From Geomonas paludis (GTDB taxonomy: Bacteria; Desulfobacterota; Desulfuromonadia; Geobacterales; Geobacteraceae): DNA of 64,000 bases. The stretch spans positions 25,841-89,840 of the forward strand of contig NZ_BLXY01000014.1 of the NCBI RefSeq assembly GCF_014193585.1, in the 5' to 3' direction. The position numbers and the translations under genes were made by a program. Below, one piece after another: positions 8,216 through 19,658 of this stretch (position 1 is the stretch's first letter; each line of letters opens with the position of its first letter). The notes beneath the pieces are model-generated. The model had not been told where the DNA came from. It searched no databases and saw nothing but the letters and a program-made list of their open reading frames with translations.

Positions 8216-9333
8216 GTGAAGATGTCCATCACCTTGGAGAAGAAGTTCTTGCGCATCGGGTTTACGTCCTCACCGCTGATGCGCGCCAGCTCCTCAAGGA
8301 GTTCGCGCTGCTGCTTGTTCAGGTTGATCGGGGTCTCCACCTTGGCGATGACCAGGTGGTCGCCGCGCCCGTACCCCTGCAGCGCCGGGACCCCCTTGCC
8401 GCGCATCCTGAAGATGGCGCCGGACTGGGTCCCTTCCGGGATCTTCATGTTGACCTTGCCATCGAGTGTGGGCACCTCGATCTCGCACCCCAGGGCCGCC
8501 TGGGTGAAGCTGATCGGGATCTCGCACAGCACGTCGTTGTCCTCGCGCCGGAAGAGGGAGTGCTCGCGCACGGTGAGCGCGACGTAGAGGTCGCCGTTGC
8601 CGCCCCCCTTGATCCCCTGCCCCCCTTCGCCGGAGAGCTTGAGGCGGATGCCGGTCTCGACGCCGGCGGGAACCTTGACCGAGATGGTCTTCTTGTCCCG
8701 CACCGTGCCGGTGCCGCGGCAGCTCGGGCAGGGATGCTCCACCACGCGTCCCTCGCCGTTGCAGTGCGAGCAGGTCTTGGAAACGCTGAAGAAGCCCTGC
8801 TGGAAACGCATCTGGCCCGCGCCCTGGCAGGTGGGGCAGGTCTTGGGCTGGGTGCCGGCCTTCGCGCCGGAACCGCCGCAGGCCTCGCAGCGCTTGGCGT
8901 AGGGGATGTCGATCTTCTTCTCCACCCCGAAAGCGGCTTCTTCGAAATTGATCTCAAGGTTGTACTGCAGGTCGTCGCCCCGCTTGCCGCGCGAGGTCTT
9001 CTGGCGCCCGCCGAACACCTCCCCGAAGATGTCGCCGAAGATGTCGCCGAACGGGGAACCGCCGAAACCGCCGAAGGGGGAGCCGTTGAAGCCGCCACCC
9101 CCCACGCCGGCGTGGCCGAACTGGTCGTAGCGCGCACGCTTCTCGGGGTCGGACAGCACCTCGTAGGCCTCGGAAACCTCCTTGAACTTGTCCTCGGCGC
9201 TCTTGTCGCCGGGGTTCTTGTCCGGGTGGTACTTGATGGCCAGACGCCGGTACGCCTTCTTGATCTCGGTCTCGGAGGCGTTCTTGTTCACCTCGAGCAG
9301 TTCGTAGTAATCCTGTTTGTCACCGTTTGCCAA
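8212..9333 (-). CDS. dnaJ: Chaperone protein DnaJ
   Basis: DnaJ (Hsp40) delivers substrates to DnaK and stimulates its ATPase. The start is taken as TTG 9333, giving 373 residues beginning Met-Ala-Asn-Gly, the usual length; upstream in-frame residues would be read through an intergenic hairpin. The J domain has the HPD motif (YHPDKNPGD). A Gly/Phe-rich segment follows, then four zinc-finger repeats ([32 protein letters not shown]), all cysteines intact, and the two C-terminal substrate-binding domains. It is the last chaperone gene of hrcA-grpE-dnaK-dnaJ. Confidence 0.95.
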   Translation of the reverse strand: MANGDKQDYYELLEVNKNASETEIKKAYRRLAIKYHPDKNPGDKSAEDKFKEVSEAYEVLSDPEKRARYDQFGHAGVGGGGFNGSPFGGFGGSPFGDIFGDIFGEVFGGRQKTSRGKRGDDLQYNLEINFEEAAFGVEKKIDIPYAKRCEACGGSGAKAGTQPKTCPTCQGAGQMRFQQGFFSVSKTCSHCNGEGRVVEHPCPSCRGTGTVRDKKTISVKVPAGVETGIRLKLSGEGGQGIKGGGNGDLYVALTVREHSLFRREDNDVLCEIPISFTQAALGCEIEVPTLDGKVNMKIPEGTQSGAIFRMRGKGVPALQGYGRGDHLVIAKVETPINLNKQQRELLEELARISGEDVNPMRKNFFSKVMDIFT

Positions 9334-9356
9334 TGTAAGCCCTCGTAACACAAAGA

Positions 9357-9383
9357 GCAGCGTCCCATCTAATGAGACGCTGC
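9357..9383 (-). terminator. Hairpin between dnaK and dnaJ
   Basis: Minus-strand GCAGCGTCTC and GGGACGCTGC pair around ATTAGAT and are followed by TCTTTGTG. The weak U-tract suggests partial termination, mRNA processing or stabilisation that would tune the DnaK to DnaJ ratio. Confidence 0.5.
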
Positions 9384-9454
9384 CCGTTGCGGTTGTCATT
9401 TTCTACATGCAGCGCCATCTTCCACTAAAGCGGCACCGCTTTGCAACCTTTTAC

Positions 9455-11374
<1,920 letters not shown>

Positions 11375-11454
11375 GTGATTGCCTCCTCATATGGTAACTG
11401 TCACTTTGCAAGCTAGTCATGCCCCCGGCAAAAAACAAGGGGCGGGGGGAAAAA

Positions 11455-11516
11455 AGATTGAGATAAAGATTAAGACCAAGGAAAATCCAGGACTTCTTAA
11501 TCTCAATCTTTATCTT
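11455..11516. repeat. Permuted-heptad inverted repeat between grpE and dnaK
   Basis: The left arm AAGATTGAGATAAAGATTAAG and, about 20 nt later, a right arm whose complement reads TAAGATAAAGATTGAGATTA are built from the same 6-7-nt words in permuted order. It can form a hairpin in the mRNA between the two genes. Confidence 0.7.
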
Positions 11517-11525
11517 AGTCTGCCG

Positions 11526-12092
11526 TTACGCCGCAGGCTTAACGGCCACCGTGACCATCGCGGGGCGGAGCAGGCGGTCGTTCAGCATGTACCCCTTCTG
11601 GAACACGTTGACGATGGTGTTGGGCTCCTGCTCCTCGCTGGGCACCTGGGTCATCGCCTGGTGGAAGGCGGGATCGAACGGGGTCCCGGCCGGGGTCTCC
11701 ACCGGGGTGACGCCGAACTTCTTCAGGGTGGAAAGGAGCATGGTCAGGGTGAGCTTCACCCCCTCGATGATGGGATCGTCCGCGCTGGCGTGGTCGATGG
11801 CGCGCTCCAGGTTGTCAACCGAGGGGAGCAGTTCCAGGACGATCTGCTCGTTGCCGTACTTCAGGATCTCTTCCTTTTCCTTCTGCACCCGCTTGCGGTA
11901 GTTCTCAAGGTCGGCCCGCTCGCGCAGGTACTTGTCCCAGTTCGCCGCGGATTCCAGCCCCTTGGCGGCCAGCGCCTCTTCCAGTTCCTTGATCCGATCC
12001 GCATCCGACAGCGGCTGCGCCAGTTCTACGTGATCCTGCGCCGCCTCCGCCTTCTTGTCGTGCTGGTGCGCATCGTGTTTTTTCTTGTCCAT
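11526..12092 (-). CDS. grpE: Nucleotide exchange factor GrpE
   Basis: The 188-residue product exchanges ADP on DnaK. The first 25 residues are His/Lys/Asp-rich and disordered, followed by a long coiled coil (about residues 30-95) and the C-terminal beta domain; the family region [42 protein letters not shown] is intact. The His-rich start is unusual but low-complexity N termini are common in GrpE. It follows hrcA by 25 nt. Confidence 0.95.
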   Translation of the reverse strand: MDKKKHDAHQHDKKAEAAQDHVELAQPLSDADRIKELEEALAAKGLESAANWDKYLRERADLENYRKRVQKEKEEILKYGNEQIVLELLPSVDNLERAIDHASADDPIIEGVKLTLTMLLSTLKKFGVTPVETPAGTPFDPAFHQAMTQVPSEEQEPNTIVNVFQKGYMLNDRLLRPAMVTVAVKPAA

Positions 12093-12117
12093 CCCTTTAT
12101 CGTCTCCTTTTCTCGCG

Positions 12118-13152
<1,035 letters not shown>

Positions 13153-13173
13153 AGCCTTGCCCCTCAAAAGCTT

Positions 13174-13200
13174 TTAGCACTCAAAAAGTTCGAGTGCTAA
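13174..13200. promoter_or_regulatory. CIRCE operator (HrcA binding site)
   Basis: Perfect inverted repeat TTAGCACTC-N9-GAGTGCTAA, identical to the consensus CIRCE element, located between the promoter and the hrcA start codon. Confidence 0.98.
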
Positions 13201-13209
13201 ACGAGCTTC

Positions 13210-13238
13210 AAGTTAGCAACGCACCTGTGCTTTGTCAA
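13210..13238 (-). promoter_or_regulatory. Sigma70-type promoter of the hrcA-grpE-dnaK-dnaJ operon
   Basis: Minus-strand TTGACA (13233-13238), 17-nt spacer, TAACTT (13210-13215). The predicted start point falls next to the CIRCE element, as expected for HrcA repression. Confidence 0.88.
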
Positions 13239-13265
13239 GGGGTTCTCTGGCGGGATGGTGCGGAT

Positions 13266-14411
13266 TTACAGAAAGCGGGAAAAGATGCTGTTGGCGATGA
13301 TTACCGAGCTGTCGGCAAGGCGGATGCGCTTCCCGTCGGCCACCAGCAGGCCGGCCTGCAGCAGCCGCTCCACCTCCGCCAGCTGGCCTGCCAGCGCGTC
13401 CGCGCCGAAGCGTTCCTCGAGGGGAGCGAGCTCGAGGCCGGTCAGCACCCTGAGCCCGAGGAAAAAGCTCTCGGCCACGGCGTCCTCCAAAGAGAGCAGC
13501 ACCTCGTCCCGCTCGGGGAGCAAGCCGGCGTCGATGGCGGCGCGATAGCCGTCCAGGTCGGCGGCGTTGTTCCAGCGCCGGCCGAGGCCGTCGGGGTTCC
13601 AGAAGGAATGGGCGCCGGAGCCGAAGCCCAGGTAGCTTGCCCGGCTCCAGTAGGATTGGTTGTGGCGGGAGAAGCGGCCGGGGAGACCGAAGTTGGAAAT
13701 CTCGTAGTGGAGGTAGCCGGCGCCGGTGAGCATCTCGGCGGTCGCCTCGAACATGCGCGCCGCTTCCTCCTCCCCCGGCAGGACCAGTTCCCCATGCTGG
13801 TACAGCTGCTCGAAGGGGGTCCCCTCCTCGACGGAGAGCGCGTAGGCGGAGACGTGCTCCGGGGCGAGCGCGATCCCCTGCGCCAGCGCGGCGCGCCAGT
13901 CGTCCAGGCTCTGCCCGGGCAGGGAATGCATCAGGTCGATGCTGATGTTATCGAAGCCGGCCCGGCGCGCCTGCTCGAAGGCCGCCAGCGCCTGGGGCAC
14001 GGTGTGCACCCGGCCGAGCGTTTTCAGCAGGCGCTCCTCGAAGGACTGGATGCCCAGCGACAGGCGGTTCACCCCTGCCGCCCGGTAGCCGGCGAGCCGC
14101 TCCGGGGTCAGTGTCCCGGGGTTCGCCTCCAGGGTCACCTCCGCGTCCTGTTCCAGGCCGAAGCGGAGAGCCGCCTGGTCGATCAGGCGCCCGACCAGTT
14201 CCGGCGCCATGAGCGACGGGGTGCCGCCGCCCAGGTACAGCGTCGGCGCCTGCACCGGCTCGGGGAGGGCCTGCCGGCGCAGTTCCATCTCGCGCAGCAA
14301 CAGCTCCACGTAGCCGTCCAACTCGTCGCCGGACCAGGCGGTGGAGTTGAAGTCGCAGTACAGGCATTTTTTGAGGCAGAAGGGGAAATGTATATATAAA
14401 CCGGCTTGCAT
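13266..14411 (-). CDS. hemW: Radical SAM heme chaperone HemW
   Basis: The 381-residue product has the radical SAM cluster Cys12-x3-Cys16-x2-Cys19 right after the IHFPFC start typical of HemW, then YLGGGTPSLM. HemW was formerly annotated as oxygen-independent coproporphyrinogen III oxidase; the short N terminus before the cluster favours HemW (heme insertion into respiratory enzymes) over HemN. The C-terminal HemN-like winged helix domain (AESFFLGLRVLTGL) is present. It lies just upstream of, and on the same strand as, hrcA, separated by the hrcA promoter. Confidence 0.9.
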   Translation of the reverse strand: MQAGLYIHFPFCLKKCLYCDFNSTAWSGDELDGYVELLLREMELRRQALPEPVQAPTLYLGGGTPSLMAPELVGRLIDQAALRFGLEQDAEVTLEANPGTLTPERLAGYRAAGVNRLSLGIQSFEERLLKTLGRVHTVPQALAAFEQARRAGFDNISIDLMHSLPGQSLDDWRAALAQGIALAPEHVSAYALSVEEGTPFEQLYQHGELVLPGEEEAARMFEATAEMLTGAGYLHYEISNFGLPGRFSRHNQSYWSRASYLGFGSGAHSFWNPDGLGRRWNNAADLDGYRAAIDAGLLPERDEVLLSLEDAVAESFFLGLRVLTGLELAPLEERFGADALAGQLAEVERLLQAGLLVADGKRIRLADSSVIIANSIFSRFL

Positions 14412-14587
14412 GGCTCTCTCCTTGACACGGCAGCTATCGTTCTAGCAGAAGGCGCCTCTTCTTGTCACGCAAAAGCGCTGCAACTGCACGAAGATGCTTG
14501 TAATACTTGATTAGGAATATTACACTCCGAGCTCCGTCGGTTGTCTGCCTCCAAGGCGCGGTGGACAGGGCGAATGGCCGTCCACCG

Positions 14588-14612
14588 TAGGGGCAAATAA
14601 ATATTTGCCCAG
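14588..14612. repeat. Dispersed repeat family B
   Basis: GTAGGGGCAAATAAATATTTGCCC, an inverted repeat with 7-bp arms GGGCAAA/TTTGCCC. Confidence 0.75.
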
Positions 14613-14665
14613 CCACCGGCGGTCCTGTAACTGACAATGGCAAAAGGGACAAAGATGCGATAGAG

Positions 14666-14691
14666 GCGGGCGAATGATCATTCGCCCCTAC
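14666..14691. repeat. Dispersed repeat family B
   Basis: GCGGGCGAATGATCATTCGCCC then CTAC: a near-perfect palindrome of 10-bp arms, opposite orientation to the copy at 14588. Confidence 0.85.
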
Positions 14692-14726
14692 ATTTAATAT
14701 GTCATCGAAATCAAACAGGAGGGGAC

Positions 14727-15506
14727 ATGCAGAAGAGCATCAAGGCCGCCGCGCTGCAGTTCAACATAGCGCTGGGCGACATCGACAAGAACCTGGCATA
14801 CGTAACGGACAAGCTGCGCCAACTCGCCGCCGATGGCGTGGAGCTCGCGGTCCTGCCGGAAATGTGGAGTTGCGGCTTCGACTACCGTCAGTTGAACCAG
14901 CTGGCCCTGCAGACCCCGGGCCTGGTGGAGCGGATAGTGGCGCTTTCCGGCGAACTCGGCATGGTTATCATCGGCAGCCTCCCGGAGCCGCACGGCGACA
15001 AGGTCTACAACACCTCCTACGTCGCCGACCGCGGCAGGCTCGCCGGAAGCTACCGCAAGATGCACCTCTTCGGTCTGATGAACGAGGACCGACACCTGGA
15101 CCGCGGCGACGCCGTCTGCCTGCTCGACACCAGCGCCGGCAAAATCGGCGTCATGATCTGCTACGACATCCGCTTCCCTGAGCTCGCGCGCAGGCTCGCT
15201 GTGGACGGCGCAGACATCATCGTCATCAGCGGCGAGTGGCCCAAGCCGCGCGAGGAGCACTGGCGCACCCTGATTCGCGCCCGCGCCATCGAAAACCAGC
15301 TGTTCGTGGTCGCCACCAACACCTGCGGCATGATCGGCAAGCTCGACTTCTTCGGCTCCTCCCTGATCGTCAACCCCAAAGGGGAGCTCCTGGCCGAGGG
15401 TGGCTACGAGAACTGCGAACCGACCGCCATCCTCGATCCCGCCGAGATCACCTCCTGGCGCGCAAGCATCAACTGCTTCCAGGACCGCCGGCCGGAGTGC
15501 TACTAA
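14727..15506 (+). CDS. Carbon-nitrogen hydrolase (omega-amidase type nitrilase superfamily)
   Basis: The 259-residue product carries the complete Glu-Lys-Cys triad of the nitrilase fold: Glu45 in LPEMWSCGF, Lys111 in YRKMHLF, Cys145 in MICYDIRFPEL. The sequence around the triad resembles YafV/NIT2-type omega-amidases, which hydrolyse alpha-ketoglutaramate or alpha-ketosuccinamate as a metabolite-repair step. Exact substrate is inferred. The gene has a good AGGAGGGGAC ribosome site and stands alone. Confidence 0.85.
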   Translation: MQKSIKAAALQFNIALGDIDKNLAYVTDKLRQLAADGVELAVLPEMWSCGFDYRQLNQLALQTPGLVERIVALSGELGMVIIGSLPEPHGDKVYNTSYVADRGRLAGSYRKMHLFGLMNEDRHLDRGDAVCLLDTSAGKIGVMICYDIRFPELARRLAVDGADIIVISGEWPKPREEHWRTLIRARAIENQLFVVATNTCGMIGKLDFFGSSLIVNPKGELLAEGGYENCEPTAILDPAEITSWRASINCFQDRRPECY

Positions 15507-15544
15507 AGGTTCGTATAACGCCCCTTGCCGATGCACCCGTCCAT

Positions 15545-15668
15545 ACCCTCGCCCACCGGGAGAGGGCGGCCGCAGGCCGGGTGAGGGCTGTGCCAGAGGC
15601 AATGCTGCAACTACGATAGAGACAACGGGCGCCCTCCCCCCGTCCCCTCTCCCGGAGGGCGAGGGGGT
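15545..15668. repeat. Dispersed repeat family C
   Basis: Arms ACCCTCGCCCACCGGGAGAGGG and CCCTCTCCCGGAGGGCGAGGG flank about 75 nt with GAGGCAATGCTGCAAC, the same internal word as in the copy at 4617. Confidence 0.8.
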
Positions 15669-15739
15669 GCTTGCGGAAAGCGGTCAGGAGGGAGTGAACG
15701 CAATCCATCTCCGGGACGCCGCGCGGCACGTGTTTCCTG

Positions 15740-15768
15740 TTGACTTCCCAAAGGGTTCAGCATATTTT
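15740..15768 (+). promoter_or_regulatory. Sigma70-type promoter of the tol operon
   Basis: TTGACT (15740-15745), 17-nt spacer, TATTTT (15763-15768), 38 nt before the tolQ start. Confidence 0.75.
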
Positions 15769-15806
15769 TTCAGTTCGATTTCCATCTAACCGCGGAGGGT
15801 TGCTAC

Positions 15807-16481
15807 GTGGGCATGCTTGCTTCGACCGGCCTGGTCGTAAAACTGGTACTTTTGCTGTTGCTCTATTTCTCGGTGGTATCCTGGGGCATCATCTTCTACA
15901 AGCTGCTGCAGGTGTACCGCGCCAACGGCGCCTCCGAGCGCTTCCTGGAATTCTTCTGGAAGGCCAAGCGCTTCGACGCCATCAACTCGCAACTGGACCG
16001 CTTCGAGCACTCCCCCCTCACCGTCCTGTTCCAGGAGGGATACGGCGAGCTCAGGAAACTGCAGGAAAAGGTCGAGGAAAAGGCTGATCCTAATATCGTC
16101 AGCACCGACCTGGGCGGGGTGGACAACATCGCCCGCGCCCTGCGCCGCGCCACCACCTCCGAGATCACCAGGCTGGAAAAATACCTCACCTTCCTGGCCA
16201 CCACCGGCGCCACCGCACCGTTCGTCGGCCTCTTCGGCACCGTCTGGGGTATCATGACCGCGTTCGAGAAGATCGGCCAGAGCGGCTCCGCATCGCTGGC
16301 AGTAGTCGCCCCCGGCATCGCCGAGGCGCTCATCGCTACCGCCATCGGCCTGGTTGCCGCCATCCCGGCCGTCATGGGCTACAACCACTTCCAGCACAAG
16401 ATCAAGGTGCTCATCTCGGAGATGGACAGCTTCTCCACCGAATTCCTCAACATCGTACAGCGCAACTTCGCGGGGAGATAA
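15807..16481 (+). CDS. tolQ: Tol-Pal system proton channel subunit TolQ
   Basis: The 224-residue inner-membrane protein belongs to the MotA/TolQ/ExbB family and forms the proton channel that energises TolA. Three membrane segments are visible: residues about 10-35, 128-155 (TTGATAPFVGLFGTVWGIM, the family signature), and 165-195. The chosen GTG start has GGAGG eight nucleotides upstream; ATG 15813 is an alternative. It opens the tolQRAB-pal-cpoB run. TolQ rather than ExbB follows from the neighbours. Confidence 0.95.
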   Translation: MGMLASTGLVVKLVLLLLLYFSVVSWGIIFYKLLQVYRANGASERFLEFFWKAKRFDAINSQLDRFEHSPLTVLFQEGYGELRKLQEKVEEKADPNIVSTDLGGVDNIARALRRATTSEITRLEKYLTFLATTGATAPFVGLFGTVWGIMTAFEKIGQSGSASLAVVAPGIAEALIATAIGLVAAIPAVMGYNHFQHKIKVLISEMDSFSTEFLNIVQRNFAGR

Positions 16482-16484
16482 GCC

Positions 16485-16904
16485 ATGGAGTTCGGCAACA
16501 GGGATAACGGCGATCGCGGCACCATGTCGCAGATAAACGTCACGCCTCTGGTCGACGTCATGCTGGTGCTCTTGATCATCTTCATGGTCACCGCGCCGAT
16601 GATGCAGCAGGGGGTCCAGGTCAACCTCCCCAAGGCGGACACCAAGGCGCTGGCGCCCAAGGAGGACACCCTGGTGGTCTCCGTGGAGCAGTCCGGCAAG
16701 ACCTTCATCAACTCGACCGAGGTACCGGCCGACCAACTGAAAGACAAACTGACCACCATGCTGGCCGGCCGCGAGAAGCGCGAGGTATTCCTCAAAGCTG
16801 ACCAGGCGGTGCCCTACGGCGACGTGGTCCGGGTCATGGCCCAGATCAAGGGAGCCGGCGTGGAGCGCCTGGGCATGGTGACGGAGTCCCCGCAACGCCG
16901 ATGA
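16485..16904 (+). CDS. tolR: Tol-Pal system protein TolR
   Basis: This 139-residue ExbD/TolR-family protein has one N-terminal membrane helix (residues 23-43) with the proton-carrying Asp in NVTPLVDVMLVLLIIFM, and a periplasmic domain ending VMAQIKGAGVERLGMVTE. It starts three nucleotides after tolQ and its stop overlaps the tolA start (ATGA). Confidence 0.95.
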   Translation: MEFGNRDNGDRGTMSQINVTPLVDVMLVLLIIFMVTAPMMQQGVQVNLPKADTKALAPKEDTLVVSVEQSGKTFINSTEVPADQLKDKLTTMLAGREKREVFLKADQAVPYGDVVRVMAQIKGAGVERLGMVTESPQRR

Positions 16905-17659
16905 AAACCGCGTTTTCGCGCAGCTACCCGGGGCCGGGGGGGATGCTGGCGCTCTCCCTCGTCTGCCACCTGGTCGTGTTCCTGATCATCGCGAACTGGC
17001 ACTTCCTCCCTGAGTTCCATCGGGACGAGAATCCGGTCACCTACGTTGACATGGTGACGCTGCCGGTCGCCGCGCCGCAAAGCGGCATGCCGCAAGCGCC
17101 GGCAGAGGCCGAGCCGAAGGCTCCTGCCGCGCCGGCCCCTGCCCCCCCGGCGCCTGCCAAGCCGGCCATGGCCCTGCCGACCAAGCCCGCAGCCAAGACG
17201 CCGCCTCCGAAATCCCAGGCCAAAACCGAACAGCAGCAAAAGGAGGCCGAGGACAAGGCCTTCAACGAACGGATGGCCAAGCTGCAGCAAAGCGCCGAAG
17301 ATCGCCGCCAGGCCGCGGCACTGGAGGCCCTGCGCAAGAAGGGGAGCACCCGCACCGGCATGCCCGGGGCGACCGGGAACCAGGCGGGGAGCGACTACTC
17401 CTCGTACCTGCAGTCCCGGCTGAGGGACGCCCTGAAGCAGGTGATCGCCACCCAGACCAAGGCGCCGCAGGTGATCGCCACCATCACGGTATCTCCGGAC
17501 GGCAGCATCGATTACCGCGTGGAAAAGGGGTCGGGGGATCCCTTCTTCGACGAGGCCGTGCAAAGGGCGGTCGCCCTGGCGGGCAAGACACTGGTGCCGC
17601 CGCCCAACCACACACAGTACAAACGCGTGTTCCGCTTCATGCCTGAAGGGGTGAAATAG
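16901..17659 (+). CDS. tolA: TolA-like protein with TonB C-terminal domain
   Basis: The 252-residue product has an N-terminal membrane helix (about residues 15-33), a Pro/Ala/Lys-rich linker (60-110), a charged helical segment (110-150), and a TonB/TolA C-terminal domain (160-252) with DGSIDYRVEKGSGDPFFDEAVQRAV. It bridges TolQR to Pal/TolB across the periplasm. Position in the operon identifies it as TolA. Confidence 0.9.
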   Translation: MKTAFSRSYPGPGGMLALSLVCHLVVFLIIANWHFLPEFHRDENPVTYVDMVTLPVAAPQSGMPQAPAEAEPKAPAAPAPAPPAPAKPAMALPTKPAAKTPPPKSQAKTEQQQKEAEDKAFNERMAKLQQSAEDRRQAAALEALRKKGSTRTGMPGATGNQAGSDYSSYLQSRLRDALKQVIATQTKAPQVIATITVSPDGSIDYRVEKGSGDPFFDEAVQRAVALAGKTLVPPPNHTQYKRVFRFMPEGVK

Positions 17660-18880
17660 ATGATGAGAATCCTTCTGATACTGCTGTTACTGGTGCTGGG
17701 GCCGCAGGGCTTCGCCGCCGAGAGCTACCTCGACGTCACCGCCCCGACCTCCGGCAAGATGAAGCTGGCCATCGGCCCCACCACGGCCCTCTCCGGCGCC
17801 GTCCCCGGCGACGTGGCGCGCGAGCTCCCCGAGCTGTTCGGCTTCGACCTCGGCATCGCCGGTCCCTTCGAGATCGCTCCCGGCGAGGCTGCCGGCGCGC
17901 TGCTTTTGAAGAGCGCCTACGGCGTGCAGGGGGACACCGCCATCCTGGAATGCCGCCTGGTGGACCAGGTGCTGAACAAGGAGATCATCGCCAAGCGCTA
18001 CAGCGGCCGGGTCAAGGACCTGCGCCGCATGGGACACGCCTTCTCGGACGAGGTGCTGCGCGTGCTGACCGGCGAGAAGGGTCCCTTCACCGGCAAGATC
18101 GCCTACGTATCCAAGGCCTCCGGCAACAAGGAGATCTACATCATGGATTACGACGGCCACAACCCGCAGCGGCTCACCAACAACGGCTCGATCAACCTCT
18201 ACCCCGACTTCGCCCCCTCCGGCAAGGAGCTCATCTACACCTCCTACAAGAAGGGGAACCCGGACCTGTACCGCCGCGAACTGTTCACCGGCCAGGAGGC
18301 GCGCCTCTCCTCCCGGAGCGGCCTGAACGCCATGGGCGTCTTCTCCCAGGACGGCAACAAGATCGCCCTGGTGCTCTCCAAGGACGGCAACTCCGAGATC
18401 TACCAGATGAGCCGGGACGGCAAGGACCTGGTGCGGCTCACCAACAACCACGCCATCGACGTCTCCCCCGCCTGGTCACCGGACGGCTCCAGGATCGCCT
18501 TCGTCTCGGACCGGCTGGGCAAGCCGCAGCTCTTCGTGATGGACGCCAACGGCGGCAACGTCAGGCGCCTCACCACCAACGGCGCCTACAACGTCACCCC
18601 GCGCTGGTCTCCCAAGGGGGACCGCATCGTCTACTCGCGCAAAGAGGGGGGCTTCCAGATTCACGCCATCAGCCCGGACGGCTCCGGTGACGCCCAGCTC
18701 ACCAGCGCCGGGAGCAACGAGCACCCCCGCTACTCCCCCGACGGCCGCTTCATCATCTTCAGCTCCACCCGCGACGGCGGCGAGGGGCTGTACCTGATGC
18801 GCGCCGACGGCAGCGGGCAGACCAGGATCTCGCCGGACCGGGCGCAGAACACCCACCCGACCTGGTCGGTGAACTGGTAA
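17660..18880 (+). CDS. tolB: Tol-Pal system translocation protein TolB
   Basis: The 406-residue periplasmic protein has a signal peptide (residues 1-20, ending GFAAES), a 120-residue N-terminal alpha/beta domain, and a C-terminal six-bladed propeller built of WSPDGSRIAFVSDR-like repeats. It binds Pal and outer-membrane-associated partners. The start codon directly abuts the tolA stop. Confidence 0.96.
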   Translation: MMRILLILLLLVLGPQGFAAESYLDVTAPTSGKMKLAIGPTTALSGAVPGDVARELPELFGFDLGIAGPFEIAPGEAAGALLLKSAYGVQGDTAILECRLVDQVLNKEIIAKRYSGRVKDLRRMGHAFSDEVLRVLTGEKGPFTGKIAYVSKASGNKEIYIMDYDGHNPQRLTNNGSINLYPDFAPSGKELIYTSYKKGNPDLYRRELFTGQEARLSSRSGLNAMGVFSQDGNKIALVLSKDGNSEIYQMSRDGKDLVRLTNNHAIDVSPAWSPDGSRIAFVSDRLGKPQLFVMDANGGNVRRLTTNGAYNVTPRWSPKGDRIVYSRKEGGFQIHAISPDGSGDAQLTSAGSNEHPRYSPDGRFIIFSSTRDGGEGLYLMRADGSGQTRISPDRAQNTHPTWSVNW

Positions 18881-18896
18881 AGGCAAAGCATTACCG

Positions 18897-18925
18897 TTGC
18901 CTAACCCGGAAAAGGTGGGTATACT
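18897..18925 (+). promoter_or_regulatory. Internal promoter before pal
   Basis: TTGCCT (18897-18902), 17-nt spacer, TATACT (18920-18925). This would let pal and cpoB be transcribed independently of tolQRAB. Confidence 0.75.
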
Positions 18926-18996
18926 TTCAGTCGTTTTTTTGCTGGGGGCACCGGCTGTAGCGGTGCCCATATTCCATAGATGAAAAGGAGTGGGGA

Positions 18997-19587
18997 ATGC
19001 GCACGAATATCGCCGGATGCCTCGTTGTTCTTTGCATGGGAGCTTTGGTAGCGGGAGGCTGCGCCAAAAAGGATCTGGTCAAACCCGAGGAGAAGGCTCC
19101 GTCGGTCACGGCCCCCGCCCCCGAAACAGCTAAACCGGCCCTGGAACCGACCGCGCCGAAGGCGCCGGTAACCGAGCAGACCCCGGTACGCGAGCCGGTG
19201 GTGGCGCAGGAACCGGTGCGCGAGACGCCCAAGGCTGGGGCGGGCGACCTGCAGGGGCAGCTGCAAAAGATCTACTTCAACTTCGATTCTTCCGACCTCT
19301 CCGAGGACTCGCGCAACATCCTCACCAGGAACGCGGAATACCTGAGCAAGCAGCCGTCGCTCAAGATCCGCATCGAGGGGAACTGCGACGAGCGCGGTTC
19401 GGACGACTACAACATGGCGCTGGGTGAAAGAAGGGCCAAGGCCGCCAAGGACTACCTGGTGAACCTGGGCATCTCCTCCGAGCGCATCAGCATCCTCAGC
19501 TACGGCGAAGAGAAACCGGTCGACGCCGGCCACGACGAGGCGGCCTGGGCCAAGAACAGAAGGGACGAGTTCGTCGTCGTGAAGTGA
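18997..19587 (+). CDS. pal: Peptidoglycan-associated lipoprotein Pal
   Basis: The 196-residue lipoprotein has a lipobox VAGGC (Cys23), a Pro/Glu/Thr-rich linker, and a C-terminal OmpA-like peptidoglycan-binding domain with YFNFDSSDL and GNCDERGSDDYNMALGERRA, the conserved diaminopimelate-binding region. It anchors the outer membrane to peptidoglycan and interacts with TolB and TolA. AAAAGGAGTGGGG precedes the start. Confidence 0.96.
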   Translation: MRTNIAGCLVVLCMGALVAGGCAKKDLVKPEEKAPSVTAPAPETAKPALEPTAPKAPVTEQTPVREPVVAQEPVRETPKAGAGDLQGQLQKIYFNFDSSDLSEDSRNILTRNAEYLSKQPSLKIRIEGNCDERGSDDYNMALGERRAKAAKDYLVNLGISSERISILSYGEEKPVDAGHDEAAWAKNRRDEFVVVK

Positions 19588-19605
19588 CGCTGGCTGCACA
19601 GCCCA

Positions 19606-19630
19606 AAGGAGCCTTCGGGCTCCTTTTTTT
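19606..19630 (+). terminator. Rho-independent terminator after pal
   Basis: AAGGAGCC-TTCG-GGCTCCTT followed by TTTTT. Because cpoB starts 30 nt later without a visible promoter, it probably attenuates rather than isolates cpoB. Confidence 0.85.
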
Positions 19631-19658
19631 ATCGACCGGCCTTAAAGGAGGTTTTGTC

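Larger units (their letters stand above)
14412..14726. other. Intergenic region with repeats between divergent genes
   Basis: The 315-nt gap between divergent hemW and the nitrilase gene contains two family B repeat elements and nothing else I can support. AAACAGGAGGGGAC gives the ribosome site of the nitrilase gene at its right edge. Confidence 0.5.
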